From Succinimonas amylolytica DSM 2873 (GTDB lineage: Bacteria; Pseudomonadota; Gammaproteobacteria; Enterobacterales; Succinivibrionaceae), in NCBI RefSeq assembly GCF_000378405.1, contig NZ_KB899637.1, positions 554,050 to 618,049 on the forward strand: 64,000 bases of DNA, given 5' to 3'. The notes beneath the pieces are model-generated. The model made no database searches. It was not told the origin of the DNA and saw only the letters and a list, made by a program, of their open reading frames with translations. Below, in pieces: positions 43,559 to 52,709 of this stretch; position 1 is the first letter of the stretch; the number at the start of each line of letters is the position of its first letter. A program made the position numbers and the translations under genes.

Positions 43559-44392
43559 TCATTTCACTCTGTTTACGTTACTTCGTACTCGTCCGATAAA
43601 GTCTCTGTCGAGATATCCTTCCACCCGTTCGCAGGCAGAGAGGTATTTCTTCCACCAGGCATAGGCTCGAAAATCAAGATAGATGAATTTATTCCATGGT
43701 TTCTCCATTGAGAGGTAATGCACCATCAGCGGTGCCATTTCCTTGTAGCCCGGATTGAACCAGATTGCATTAAACTCATTGGCAAGCGGATATTTCTTCT
43801 TGAAATGCAGATTCACGAAGTCCTGCTCCGGGCAGTACATGAAGTTTCCTTTTTCCTCAATTGTTTTGATAAATTTCTGATACAGCCCTTTGCATTCAGC
43901 CTTGTAGCACATAAGTCCGGTATTGAAATACAGCGGAGTGTTAACTACCTCCTTAAGGTTCATCTGCTTCATCCATCTGTCGCGGTTTTCACGTTCACTG
44001 ACTCCGAAGATACCGGTCTTGTACTTTGATGTAATCTCCTCAAGCAGAGGAACCACAGAGCCGAGAAACAGAGTGTCCAAATCGAAGTTCAGGACACAGT
44101 CGGTTTCGGCAGAAACCTCCTCAAGAGCCTTAATCCTTTGTGCAATAGCAGGAACGGCACTGCGATGAATCATGAGTCTGTTACCTCCCACAGTGGCAAA
44201 AAGGTCATGCTGCGGAAATGAAACATAACGAACCTCCACCAGTTCCTCCGGGACTACCGCAAGAACTCTACTGAGGTCAGTACCTTTTTCAGCGTAAATG
44301 ATGAGTTCAATGCGGTTGTATTTGAAAAATGAGCTGAGGGATACCACCGCCTGATTGATGTACCCCTCATCCAGAACTACGAATGCCTTCAT
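43559..44392 (-). CDS. Glycosyltransferase-like protein in the prophage tail region
   Basis: 277 residues. The fold pattern is GT-A: an N-terminal FVVLDEGYINQAVVSLSSFFKYN, then NFDLDTLFLG (about 98-107) with the DxD metal/nucleotide-sugar motif, and a C-terminal part with PEQDFVNLHF typical of GT8-like enzymes. Its start overlaps the stop of the tail tip gene (ATGA), so it is part of the late operon. It might modify a tail protein or host surface sugars; which one is not visible. Confidence 0.7.
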   Translation of the reverse strand: MKAFVVLDEGYINQAVVSLSSFFKYNRIELIIYAEKGTDLSRVLAVVPEELVEVRYVSFPQHDLFATVGGNRLMIHRSAVPAIAQRIKALEEVSAETDCVLNFDLDTLFLGSVVPLLEEITSKYKTGIFGVSERENRDRWMKQMNLKEVVNTPLYFNTGLMCYKAECKGLYQKFIKTIEEKGNFMYCPEQDFVNLHFKKKYPLANEFNAIWFNPGYKEMAPLMVHYLSMEKPWNKFIYLDFRAYAWWKKYLSACERVEGYLDRDFIGRVRSNVNRVK

Positions 44393-47300
44393 TGGTTATT
44401 CTCCTTTATGTCGTCTTTAAAAATGTCCTCTGAATAATTGATGAGCTTAAGTGAACAGCGGTTGCCGCTTTCCGGTTTAACGGCAGTAACCCAGCAGAGT
44501 TGCAGTTCACCGATGGCAAAAAGCGGATATTCGAGAGACTTGCCAAACTCGCTGTCCCAATCAATATCCGGGTAGGTATCAAGATAAAGTGTATGGCTGT
44601 CATTACGGTAAAAGGTATATTCACCATAGGAGCCATCCTTTCTTGAGATATACACGATGCCTTCCCACACATCATCCGGTATCTCAATATCGGTGGTAAC
44701 GGTCTGGCCGTTTATTCCGGTTATTCTTCCGGTGATGTTGGATAAGTTCTCATCAAGCATAAGTCCAACAAGGTCGTTAAACTGACAGTTGAGACCGTTA
44801 AGCTCGGTTTTGATTTCATAGGTAACTCTGGTATTTCTGAGATACCTGAGTCTCCTCATGCCAAGAGCTACAGCATGGTCATAGTCTGTTACTCCCCAGG
44901 CATCAAGCTGCTCCTGATTATCGGATTCAGGGTAGGAGGTAATGCGCTTATTCCCGTCAGCATCAACATGGCAGTACACCGTTTCGGTCTTGTAGGTCTT
45001 AGGCGAGGTGAAATTTACCACCACCTCATCAACATCATCCTCCTTTGGCAGAGAACAGGTGATCACTGGACTTGAGGTCATATTGCTTTTGGTAAAAATC
45101 TGCGTTGGAGTTGCTCCCGCATAAAGCCTCTTAACCGATAAGGTATTGTCCCTTACCACCGGAACCGCAAATCCGCAGTTAAGAACATCCCTTAAACTTT
45201 CAAGTAATGTGCTGTCACTGTCGATAGAGCCGTTACATTCAAGTCCCTGAGAGCGCCAGAGCTCATCAAAATCCATCAGCGTATCGACATCAAGAATATT
45301 GCGGTATTTGGAGTTCCGCACGATGTACTGAACCACGGGAGCAATATCTCTTGTTTCCACCAGAGGCAGATTATCTGAATACCCGAGAGCAGGAAGTTTT
45401 CTTGTCCAGTAAGTGGCAAGCTGATTTTCGGAAAGCTCGGATAAGGTTTCGTTTCCTTTGAACCTGCAGATGAGTACCGTCATGTTGTCATATCGGTCAA
45501 TGGTGCTGATTACGCTTTTAAGGCCTACCCATTTAATCTCCTCAAGAGCACGGGTAGAGCCGTCCTCCTGGGAGGTTCTTAGAACCCTGAACTCATAATT
45601 TCCGGCGGTTGCAAGTTCGATTCTTACCGTTTCAGCAAGCTGGTCATTGGTGTTGTTGATCCAGGTTTTCTCAATCACGGTGTACGGCTCATTTGAACCT
45701 GCTCGGCGGTACTCAATTTGAATGCTGATAGAAAGCTTGTCGAACTCACCATCATCGTTAAGCTTGCCGAGACCTCCCGGCATGGAGAAATCCAGCTCAA
45801 AGATTTTTGATTCAGCACCATACGGACATGCCCGGTAAGGTCCAACATAACCGCCGTCACTTGCCTGACCGCTTACCAGAGTAAAAAGCACATGCTCCTG
45901 ATTGACTCCGGTGGAATAAAAGCCATGCCAGTCTGAAATCTCACCGTAGCTGTCGTTAAGACGCTTAACCGTGTAGACACCGTTGATGTAATCAAGAATT
46001 TCATAAAGGCCGTTATCCTCATATGGATAATCCGCAGGCATCGGCTGAAACACAGAGCCAGCCAGGTGATTTGCCGTAGCGGTTATTTTCGTGTAGGGCT
46101 GAGACGGAGTAACCTCCTCGGGGTATGCAGGAACAGTCAAATCTGAACTGTCGAACTTTAGCGTAACATTCTCACCGGACCTTATCACTTCGAGTATTTC
46201 ACAGAGCGCCTCGGTGGTATTCGCCTCATCTTCGGTTACGGTTTTACCGCCGCTGCAGCCTGACGGAATGGTATCGTAGGTAATAGAAGTTACGGCAGAA
46301 AGAGTAACCTTCAAATAATCACCATTACGGGTAATTACCTCGGTCCCGGTTTCCTCGTCAACGCTGGTCTGAATTTCTGTGGCTCTTGCACGGAAAAACT
46401 CATCAGACTTAAATCCGTCAGTGCATTTCAGCGTGAGCGTAGTAATACCAGATGCGGCATCAGTTTCTGCTGCAACAATCTCAGTACCGACAAGACGTGT
46501 GTTTCCTGCTCCGCTTAACTCAAAGATTGTGCCGTTCGCCCATTTCAAATCAAGGTTCTGTTTAATGTGTACCGTCTCAGTACCGCCACCGGAGCAACCA
46601 CCGTAACCGATGCTGTATATCCTGTAGTTGCAGCCGCTGAAGGTATTGCCCTTAAACTCAAGATTCACACCGTTCATGGAGGAGGTGTCGATTTTACCCT
46701 GACCGCTTTTTAAGGTATGACCGCTCTGGGTAACCTCGGTTGATGAGTACCAGCAGTACCAGGATTTGTCCTCCGGGGAATTTTCAGCGGTAATCTTTAC
46801 TCCCGGTTCAATGACATAAGCGGAGCAACCCTTGAGTTCACTGATTGGCGTCTCGCCGATGTAGATGTCTGAGTGATCTGACTTGTAGTCATAATGCCCG
46901 ATCCCTTGGCATAAAATCATGTCACAGAAAAGAGTATTGTTGCGGTAAAACACATGACGGTCAGCGAGGTAATCAGGGAATCTCTTGAAGAAGCCAAAGT
47001 TCTCCGGGATGATTTCCATGAGCTTTACCTTATTGCCCTGGACATTTACATCATAGATGGAGTTTCCCTGTTTGGTGTTTTTCTGTTTATTCTTGCCGAG
47101 CTTATGCATACTCACCATGGCATAAACGGCACTCGCCACACCAATCACCACGGAAATGATGGCAGCGATGGCAGTACCGGTTACACCGGGTTCGATGACG
47201 AATTTTAAGTGATCGCATTTCTGGATTAAGAGTGCAGGCCATTCAGTCTGTTCTACCTTTCTGCCGTTAACAAAGAGCGACAGATAAGGTTTCAGTTCAG

Positions 47301-47418
47301 GATTGTATGAAGCAATCTGTGAGTGGAGCAGTGAGGTCAAACTGCCGCTGTATTCCGGCAGTTCAAGCTGCTCGAGTACCTGGTTTAGGTCCTCTCTGGT
47401 TACAATTTCAAGTTTCAT
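44389..47418 (-). CDS. Tail tip / host specificity protein (J-like)
   Basis: 1009 residues. Lambda J-type central tail tip protein: N-terminal beta-grasp-like region (1-70), a hydrophobic glycine-rich segment TGTAIAAIISVVIGVASAVYAMVS (about 80-103), then large beta-rich tail-associated domains. Conserved pieces such as LADRHVFYRNNTLFCDMILCQGIGHYDY and IYIGETPISEL match J homologues of Gram-negative siphophages. Shorter than lambda J (1132); the C-terminal receptor-binding part ends early. Overlaps the NlpC/P60 gene by 11 bp. Confidence 0.85.
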   Translation of the reverse strand: MKLEIVTREDLNQVLEQLELPEYSGSLTSLLHSQIASYNPELKPYLSLFVNGRKVEQTEWPALLIQKCDHLKFVIEPGVTGTAIAAIISVVIGVASAVYAMVSMHKLGKNKQKNTKQGNSIYDVNVQGNKVKLMEIIPENFGFFKRFPDYLADRHVFYRNNTLFCDMILCQGIGHYDYKSDHSDIYIGETPISELKGCSAYVIEPGVKITAENSPEDKSWYCWYSSTEVTQSGHTLKSGQGKIDTSSMNGVNLEFKGNTFSGCNYRIYSIGYGGCSGGGTETVHIKQNLDLKWANGTIFELSGAGNTRLVGTEIVAAETDAASGITTLTLKCTDGFKSDEFFRARATEIQTSVDEETGTEVITRNGDYLKVTLSAVTSITYDTIPSGCSGGKTVTEDEANTTEALCEILEVIRSGENVTLKFDSSDLTVPAYPEEVTPSQPYTKITATANHLAGSVFQPMPADYPYEDNGLYEILDYINGVYTVKRLNDSYGEISDWHGFYSTGVNQEHVLFTLVSGQASDGGYVGPYRACPYGAESKIFELDFSMPGGLGKLNDDGEFDKLSISIQIEYRRAGSNEPYTVIEKTWINNTNDQLAETVRIELATAGNYEFRVLRTSQEDGSTRALEEIKWVGLKSVISTIDRYDNMTVLICRFKGNETLSELSENQLATYWTRKLPALGYSDNLPLVETRDIAPVVQYIVRNSKYRNILDVDTLMDFDELWRSQGLECNGSIDSDSTLLESLRDVLNCGFAVPVVRDNTLSVKRLYAGATPTQIFTKSNMTSSPVITCSLPKEDDVDEVVVNFTSPKTYKTETVYCHVDADGNKRITSYPESDNQEQLDAWGVTDYDHAVALGMRRLRYLRNTRVTYEIKTELNGLNCQFNDLVGLMLDENLSNITGRITGINGQTVTTDIEIPDDVWEGIVYISRKDGSYGEYTFYRNDSHTLYLDTYPDIDWDSEFGKSLEYPLFAIGELQLCWVTAVKPESGNRCSLKLINYSEDIFKDDIKENNQ

Positions 47419-47803
47419 TTTTCCTCTTTGGAAGATTTGTATGTCTGTAGATCTTTGTTTCTACAAACTGCATTGATTTGATCTTTTCAACTCTGGCATG
47501 ACGATTAAGACCGGTATGCAGCATTTCTCCTTTACCGAGATGTACCGCCACATGAAAGATTTGGCCATGCCGGAAGAAGGCAATTACATCACCGAACTTC
47601 GCCTCGTCAGCAGTAATCTCCCGAAAGGAATTCCGGGAAGTTTCCTTCTCGTATCCGTCCTTAATGCAGAAATCTGTGTAGTCATCAAGCTCTATGCCAA
47701 GCTCCCGGCGGTAGAACTCGATGACAAGTCCCCAGCAGTCAAGGAATGGGTATTTTCTGCCGTTTGGTGTGTGTCTGATGAGAAGATAATGATTAAGCCA
47801 CAT
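47408..47803 (-). CDS. NlpC/P60 tail peptidase (lambda K-like)
   Basis: 131 residues from the ATG at 47803, which overlaps the preceding gene's stop. Catalytic Cys in FLDCWGLV (about 31) and His in FHVAVHLG (about 93) with a further His give the NlpC/P60 active site. In phage tails this domain locally opens peptidoglycan during DNA entry. Lies between L-like and J-like tail genes as in lambda. Confidence 0.85.
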   Translation of the reverse strand: MWLNHYLLIRHTPNGRKYPFLDCWGLVIEFYRRELGIELDDYTDFCIKDGYEKETSRNSFREITADEAKFGDVIAFFRHGQIFHVAVHLGKGEMLHTGLNRHARVEKIKSMQFVETKIYRHTNLPKRKNET

Positions 47804-48257
47804 ATTTAAGCCCCGGTGCATTTGATGCGGTATAGCGAAGGCGCGGAAACTCAAGATTCAGCATGTCGCAGAAGGATGCGGTAAAGGTTGCTGATTCCCG
47901 GGTGATGCGCCCGCCGGTGATGGTTAAGGTGAGTTCCGAGAGCTTGTTGTGGCTCTCGTAATGCCACTGGGTAACGGTGATGTAGGTCGGCGTCTGAGCT
48001 TCAATAACCCGTTTCATGTATTCGTAGGCTTCACCGCTTACTCCGTCAACACCGAAGGACAGATCTGAAAATCCGCTGTCAGACCTTTCCGGCATGGAGA
48101 CAGTAAAGGCTGACTTCTTGTATTCGTCTCCCCAAAGTGTCAAATCCTCATAACCAAGTACATAACGCAATGTGCCTATGGTTTCATTCTCTATGGTGAG
48201 AGTTACAACGGGGAGCCTGCCGCCACTCGCGTAGATTTCTTCAAGTGAATAAAGCAT
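47793..48257 (-). CDS. Minor tail protein (DUF1833/L-like)
   Basis: 154 residues, beta-rich. The pattern with VVTLTIENETIGTLRYVLGYEDLTL, a central YEYMKRVIEAQTPTYITVTQ and a C-terminal region lining up with lambda L-type distal tail proteins matches DUF1833 proteins that sit before the NlpC/P60 gene. Length and position fit. Iron-sulphur cysteines found in lambda L are not seen. Confidence 0.7.
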   Translation of the reverse strand: MLYSLEEIYASGGRLPVVTLTIENETIGTLRYVLGYEDLTLWGDEYKKSAFTVSMPERSDSGFSDLSFGVDGVSGEAYEYMKRVIEAQTPTYITVTQWHYESHNKLSELTLTITGGRITRESATFTASFCDMLNLEFPRLRYTASNAPGLKYVA

Positions 48258-48266
48258 AATGCCTCC

Positions 48267-48941
48267 TTAACTGAACCAGGATAGGTATTCCACCTCACTA
48301 GAATCAGGCTTAACCTTGATAATGCGGCCAGCCCAGTCATCGATTTCATAGGAATAAAAGCTCCAGGTGGTATTGCCGTTGTTGTCGTTAAATTCCACAT
48401 ATCCGTCATACGGATAACCTTTGAGAAGATTCAGCTTAAAAACGTAATAGCCGAGTTTATTCTTTTTGAGCTTGATACCCGGCCACTCGTAATTGGTGTA
48501 ATAGGCCACCCAGATATAGGCATAAAGATCATCCCAGCCTTCAGGGTCAATCCATACTTCATCACCGCCAATACCGGGTTCTACATCAAGTCGGCACTGT
48601 ACCGACCATAACGGACCATCGCTGTTAACGCAGTTAAGCGTGGTGGAGAGTTCTCCTTTCTGTATGCGGCAGAGCGATTCTGTACCGCCGTACTCGTTAA
48701 GAAGCTGCATATAGAACCAGTCCTGACCGTAGCTGATGTCGTTGCGGTACCATGCCATGAATTCCTGATATTGACTCTGGGTAAACATGAAGGTAACTGA
48801 AAGCTCATGCGGTGTTCCGGTATTAACCAGTCTCTGCCTTACGTGGCCATCTGCCATCTGGGTTCTGATGATGTTGGGTTTTATTTTGTAGCTGTAGCCT
48901 CTCTGCTGTGGAGGCGGCAGAGAGGAAGGATAATAGTTCAT
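48267..48941 (-). CDS. Minor tail protein (M-like) with C-terminal starch-binding-like module
   Basis: 224 residues. Residues 1-125 look like lambda M-type tail proteins (YYPSSLPPPQQRGYSYK, FMFTQSQYQEFMAWYRND, WSVQCRLDVEPG). From about 135 on, AYIWVAYYTNYEWPGIKL, GYYVFKLN, YDGYVEFNDNNGNTTWSF and a short end resemble a CBM25/26-type starch-binding module, whose core has W-P-G and F-N-D motifs with sugar-binding aromatics. Such a fusion could anchor the virion to alpha-glucan or host surface polysaccharide. Tail assignment firm from context; CBM by pattern only. Confidence 0.75.
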   Translation of the reverse strand: MNYYPSSLPPPQQRGYSYKIKPNIIRTQMADGHVRQRLVNTGTPHELSVTFMFTQSQYQEFMAWYRNDISYGQDWFYMQLLNEYGGTESLCRIQKGELSTTLNCVNSDGPLWSVQCRLDVEPGIGGDEVWIDPEGWDDLYAYIWVAYYTNYEWPGIKLKKNKLGYYVFKLNLLKGYPYDGYVEFNDNNGNTTWSFYSYEIDDWAGRIIKVKPDSSEVEYLSWFS

Positions 48942-48944
48942 GAA

Positions 48945-49721
48945 TTAACTCCCCATACGGTTGAGGTTGAAGGTATTCTGAATCGCCATGCTCATAGAGC
49001 CGCCATGCCGGATATCGGAAACAAATATGTCTACGATTCGGGTTTCGTCATCATCACGGGTTTCTACGGTTCCTGCTTTCTCGGTACTCTCGTAAAGATT
49101 CACGATGACACCGCCACCATAACCGGAGGAGCCATTAACGGCAGAACGGGCAAGCTCCGCTGTTTCCTTTCGTGAGGTGATAGACATCGGTCCCTGAACG
49201 AGTTCCGGTCCGTATTCCCCCACAATACCCCATTCACCAGCTTTGAGCTGTCCGCCTTTATCATGCATAGATACAGAGGTAAGTTGGGAAATAGCTGATG
49301 TGGTGGTTGCCATGGCAGAGGCATAATTGGCGAGTTTCTGAGGCCAGGTAACCGCTGACGGATCATTTAAAGCAGCAATCCATGCTTTTATCGCGTCCAT
49401 GGTGGCACTGGCTACTGCAAAACTTTTCTGAACCGCAAACAGAGCACGATAGGCACCGGAGGATTCATCCATGCTGTCGGTAAGACTTGCAAAGGCATCG
49501 GAGATGTCCAGAGTGGCATCAGCCATTTTCTCGTAGGGCTCGGTCATCTTTTTAAGTTCATCAGCCTGTTTACGCTGCTTTACCGTGGTGCTGTCAGAGG
49601 TGTATTTATCCATGAGCTGAGTGCGGCTCTGCTGATAGGCTTCCTCGGAAATAAGCTGGTCGTTGTGGAACTGCTCCAGGAGTTCAAGCTTTCTGCCGTA
49701 ACCTTCCTGAATACGCAGAAT
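48945..49721 (-). pseudogene. C-terminal part of the tape measure gene, cut off by an in-frame TAA
   Basis: The frame of the large tape measure gene continues after its TAA without shift: the next codons read ILRIQEGYGRKLELLEQF and lead into MDKYTSDSTTV and on to a normal C-terminus with GGVIVNLYESTEKAG and SMAIQNTF. A restart at ATG 49613 would give 222 residues. The whole reading frame 48945-51662 would be 905 residues. The TAA is one base from AAA or GAA, so a nonsense mutation is the simplest view; readthrough is possible but has no special context that I can see. Confidence 0.8.
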
Positions 49722-51662
49722 TTACTCTTCCTCGGGATTAAGTGAACGCAGAAAGTCCTGTGCTTCTTTCTCGATTTCTGCCCTCTGGGTCTGATAGTCC
49801 TGCTCGATGATGAGGAGTGCATTATTCTTCTCAATTTCAGAGATTTGAGCATTCTCGGCAATAACCGCATTAAGCTCCTGAAGCTTTTTGATGTGTTCAC
49901 GCTCGAGCCTTTCAAGGTCGCTCTTTGACTTCATGTCGAGTTCAAGAATCTGCTCGTAATAAGGCGTCCAGGTATCACGAGCCTCGGCAGATTTGGAGAG
50001 AGCACCGCCGGAGCTTTTACCTTTGCCGGAGTCCTTATTTGCGCCAATCTTTAAGCCTTCATCAGACTGGGTGCCTTCACCCACAGGTTTATTCTGGTAC
50101 TTTTCAGCGATGCGCTTACGCTCAGCGGCAATACGGTTCTGAGACTCGGTGATGTCCTTTTCAATTCCGGCAATGGTAGCCTTGTAGATTTTTGCAGTTT
50201 CCTCTGCTTCTCTTTTGGTTCGCTCTCTGGCAAAATCAAAGCCTTCCGAGAAGGTTCCTCCGGAAAGAGAAGTTCCGATACCTTCACCAATGGCATTGAG
50301 GTAGCCGATAGTGTTATCCCAGAGTTCTCCGACTTTCTGACTAAGCTCAAGAAGACCAATCTGGGCAAACTGAAAAAAGTTTGAAAAGAAGAGCTTCCAG
50401 CTCCCGGTACCGTCCTTCATCTCAACACCGATAAGCTCAAGGGTGTCACTGAAAAAGTCCTTCACACCTTCCCATGCGGTGCGTATTCCTTCAAAGGTCT
50501 CTTTTACCGTTTTGGCAAGATTGTGGAACCACTCAATTACCGCAGGATCATCCAGCCATTCAGAAATTCCGTTCAGGGTATTGGCAAGAAAGTCATTACC
50601 CATAATGATGAGTTCTCCGAAACCGCCGTTTGACTGCATGAGTCTGGTGCAGAAAGTCCCCCAGGCATTATCCAGTCTTCCGGTGGCGGCAGATACAGTG
50701 TTGAGTTTAGCTTCCAGTACGCCATCAAAGTTGTTCTTTGCCAAATCAGAGAGATAGGAATCCAGAGCCTTGCTGTTCTTTTCAATCTCGGTGGTGGAGC
50801 CTTTGTAGGTTAAGGAGATGGTGTCACCATTGTCCTTTGCGGTGATGCCAAACTGCCTGAGAGCCTTGGTAGAGCCCTGGGAGAAAGCAATAACCGCATC
50901 AGTTAAGGTGTTGATGTCTCTTCCGGTGCCATGAGCAATGGTGGCGTAGGTCTTAAGCTGCTCATTTGAGTTGGTAAGTCCGTTATTGCCTAAATCCACA
51001 AAGGCTTTAGCGAGTTTGTCAGTAGCGGTAGCAGTCTCGTCCTCAAGACCGTTAAGGCTCCAGAAGGTTTTCTGAGCAGTTTCCAAATCACCAACCAGTG
51101 GAGTCAGTCTTGCCGACATATCCTCGTAAACCCGTGAGGCTTCAAGTCCGGTGGAGATTATGCTCTTAAAACCGTCCACGATTTCAGAGGCAAACTTAAT
51201 GGCAAAGCCTGTCATCAGCATTTTCCAGCCGGAGGCGTTTTTCTGCAGAACTCCGGTCTGATTGTCCACGGCTTTGGTGACCTTTTTGATTTCAGCTTCC
51301 TGCTCCTGCATGATCTTCTTCTGCTCGGCAAGCGTGGTATTGGCATCCTTCTGTTGAGAGTTCTGGGTTTCAAGAGCCTTGCTGATTTCCTTTGTAACCT
51401 TGCTCTGCTTCGCACCGAGGTCGGTTACGGTTTTAGTCTGAGCTTCAATTGAATCCGTTACGGTCTTAACGCTCTCATCAAGTCCGTGAATGGCGGCATT
51501 GGTAGCCTCTGCCTGTTTTGCGGATGCATCAAAGTTTGCTCCTATAGCCGCAGCCGAGGAGGAAACAGCGTCCTTCATGGCCGTCATCTCTTCGGCAATT
51601 TTGCTGAGTGAGTCAGTCAGAGCAGACGTGTCGGCAGAAAGCCTGATGGTGCTGTCGTTCAT
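49722..51662 (-). CDS. Tail tape measure protein, N-terminal part
   Basis: 646 residues before the in-frame TAA. It starts MNDSTIRLSADTSALTDSL, with long coiled coils (residues 15-130), hydrophobic segments around 150-170 and 380-400, and Ala/Lys-rich helices at the end (EREHIKKLQELNAVIAENAQ). The tape measure sets tail length and enters the host membrane at infection. Position between the G/GT chaperones and minor tail proteins is standard. Truncation removes about 258 C-terminal residues and should prevent normal tail assembly. Confidence 0.85.
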   Translation of the reverse strand: MNDSTIRLSADTSALTDSLSKIAEEMTAMKDAVSSSAAAIGANFDASAKQAEATNAAIHGLDESVKTVTDSIEAQTKTVTDLGAKQSKVTKEISKALETQNSQQKDANTTLAEQKKIMQEQEAEIKKVTKAVDNQTGVLQKNASGWKMLMTGFAIKFASEIVDGFKSIISTGLEASRVYEDMSARLTPLVGDLETAQKTFWSLNGLEDETATATDKLAKAFVDLGNNGLTNSNEQLKTYATIAHGTGRDINTLTDAVIAFSQGSTKALRQFGITAKDNGDTISLTYKGSTTEIEKNSKALDSYLSDLAKNNFDGVLEAKLNTVSAATGRLDNAWGTFCTRLMQSNGGFGELIIMGNDFLANTLNGISEWLDDPAVIEWFHNLAKTVKETFEGIRTAWEGVKDFFSDTLELIGVEMKDGTGSWKLFFSNFFQFAQIGLLELSQKVGELWDNTIGYLNAIGEGIGTSLSGGTFSEGFDFARERTKREAEETAKIYKATIAGIEKDITESQNRIAAERKRIAEKYQNKPVGEGTQSDEGLKIGANKDSGKGKSSGGALSKSAEARDTWTPYYEQILELDMKSKSDLERLEREHIKKLQELNAVIAENAQISEIEKNNALLIIEQDYQTQRAEIEKEAQDFLRSLNPEEE

Positions 51663-51900
51663 TTTGATCTCCTCTGTGAATTCATCATTCGCTTAAACTT
51701 CTCAATCTCCCCGGCACAATCGCATTCAGTCATACCGCTTTGGTACCTTTCATGGGGATGTGCCTCATAGTATTCCTCCTGAAAAACCACCGACCAGTAG
51801 TTGAACTCGGTGGTGGGGTACTCAAGAACTTCTGAGATTGGGCGGTGAAGCTCCCGGGCAATTCTCACCGCCAGTCTGAATACAAAACTGCCCCGGATTA
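51659..51900 (-). CDS. T part of the G/GT tail assembly chaperone (made by -1 frameshift)
   Basis: Open in the -1 frame relative to the preceding gene G. Read from the slippery site it continues KLIRGSFVFRLAVRIARELHRP and ends at 51659, directly overlapping the tape measure start. No ribosome site supports the GTG near 51868, so expression as a G-T fusion of about 181 residues is expected. Residues HRPISEVLEYPTTEFNYWSVVFQEEYYEAHP match tail chaperone T segments of the DUF4035/GpT kind. Confidence 0.7.
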
Positions 51901-52203
51901 GTTTTTTAAGTGTGTCTCACCAGTGATGTTAAGAGCCGAGAAGGCATTAACGAGCTGGAGCAGTACCTTATTCGGCACGGATTCCATAAAGGCATTAAAG
52001 TCATCCGGCTTTTCGGTGAGGTTACCGTCAGCATCACAGAGAGATGCGTGCATCATCTTAAGGCCCCGAAGCTGTAAATCCTTCTCGCCTTCAAAGTCGA
52101 GACGCGCCTTGCCTGAAAGTTCACGCAGGTAAAAGTCCACACCGTCAACGGTTACCTTGCTGACTTTGAATTTCAGCCCCTTGATTTGATCTAAATAAGA
52201 CAT
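51898..52203 (-). CDS. Tail assembly chaperone (G-like)
   Basis: 101 residues: LDQIKGLKFKVSKVTVDGVDFYLRELSG, then an acidic helix-rich segment ending NITGETHLKN. Proteins of this build between tail tube and tape measure act as chaperones that coat the tape measure during tail assembly. The ratio of G to G-T is set by the frameshift site at the 3' end. Confidence 0.75.
   Translation of the reverse strand: MSYLDQIKGLKFKVSKVTVDGVDFYLRELSGKARLDFEGEKDLQLRGLKMMHASLCDADGNLTEKPDDFNAFMESVPNKVLLQLVNAFSALNITGETHLKN
51901..51907 (-). promoter_or_regulatory. Programmed -1 ribosomal frameshift site A-AAA-AAC
   Basis: Minus strand codons TTA AAA AAC TAA at the end of gene G hold the canonical heptamer A AAA AAC in the right phase, one codon before the stop. 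A slip of one base opens the T frame, as in lambda G/GT. Confidence 0.8.
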
Positions 52204-52205
52204 GG

Positions 52206-52697
52206 TTATTCTCCTTCGTTATCAGTAGTTTGAGTCTGTTCAGCCACATCGGCATTTGACCACACAACATCAGATGCCTGTCTGCCAGAAACCTTAAGCT
52301 GCATAAAGCCGTCAGCAGAGCCGGACATAATCTGATAGCCGAGAAGCTTCAAATCGTAGGTAGCTCTGGTGCCGTTCGGCCACTGATGACGAATTCGGAC
52401 AGTCTGTTGTGCCTCGGCGGCAGCAATGAGAGCCTGCTGGTCAGCGTCATCATCGTAGTAATAGATGGTGAGTTCCTTTTCAGCAGAATCCTTCAAACCA
52501 CCGCAGTAAACCTTTCTGTCATCATCGATGGTGGTGCATTCCACGGATTCGGCAATGTCACCGATATCCCCAAGCTCTTGAGCGCCTTTAAGCGGCAACC
52601 AGGTAACTCCATCATCGGTTGAGAACTGGGAATGAGTACCTCCGAGAAGTACCGGCTCCTTTGCCTTGTAATCGTAAAGCTGTGTATGTTTAGCCAT
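52206..52697 (-). CDS. Major tail tube protein
   Basis: 163 residues, beta-rich, starting MAKHTQLYDYKAKEPVLLGG with a conserved core VECTTIDDDRKVYCGGLKDSAEKELTIYYYDDD and QWPNGTRATYDLKLLGYQI. This matches the phage tail tube family (lambda V/HK97 tail tube without the Ig-like domain). Position between neck proteins and G chaperone agrees. Confidence 0.8.
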   Translation of the reverse strand: MAKHTQLYDYKAKEPVLLGGTHSQFSTDDGVTWLPLKGAQELGDIGDIAESVECTTIDDDRKVYCGGLKDSAEKELTIYYYDDDADQQALIAAAEAQQTVRIRHQWPNGTRATYDLKLLGYQIMSGSADGFMQLKVSGRQASDVVWSNADVAEQTQTTDNEGE

Positions 52698-52709
52698 TTC
52701 TGTTTTCTC

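Noticed and set aside
48945-49613. Separate tail protein gene following the tape measure
   Set aside because: The frame is the same as the tape measure across the TAA, and the intervening 36 codons are open and tape-measure-like, so it is the detached C-terminus.
51659-51868. Independent 69-residue gene before the tape measure
   Set aside because: Its GTG has no ribosome site and an A-AAA-AAC heptamer upstream links it to gene G, so it is better read as the frameshift product.
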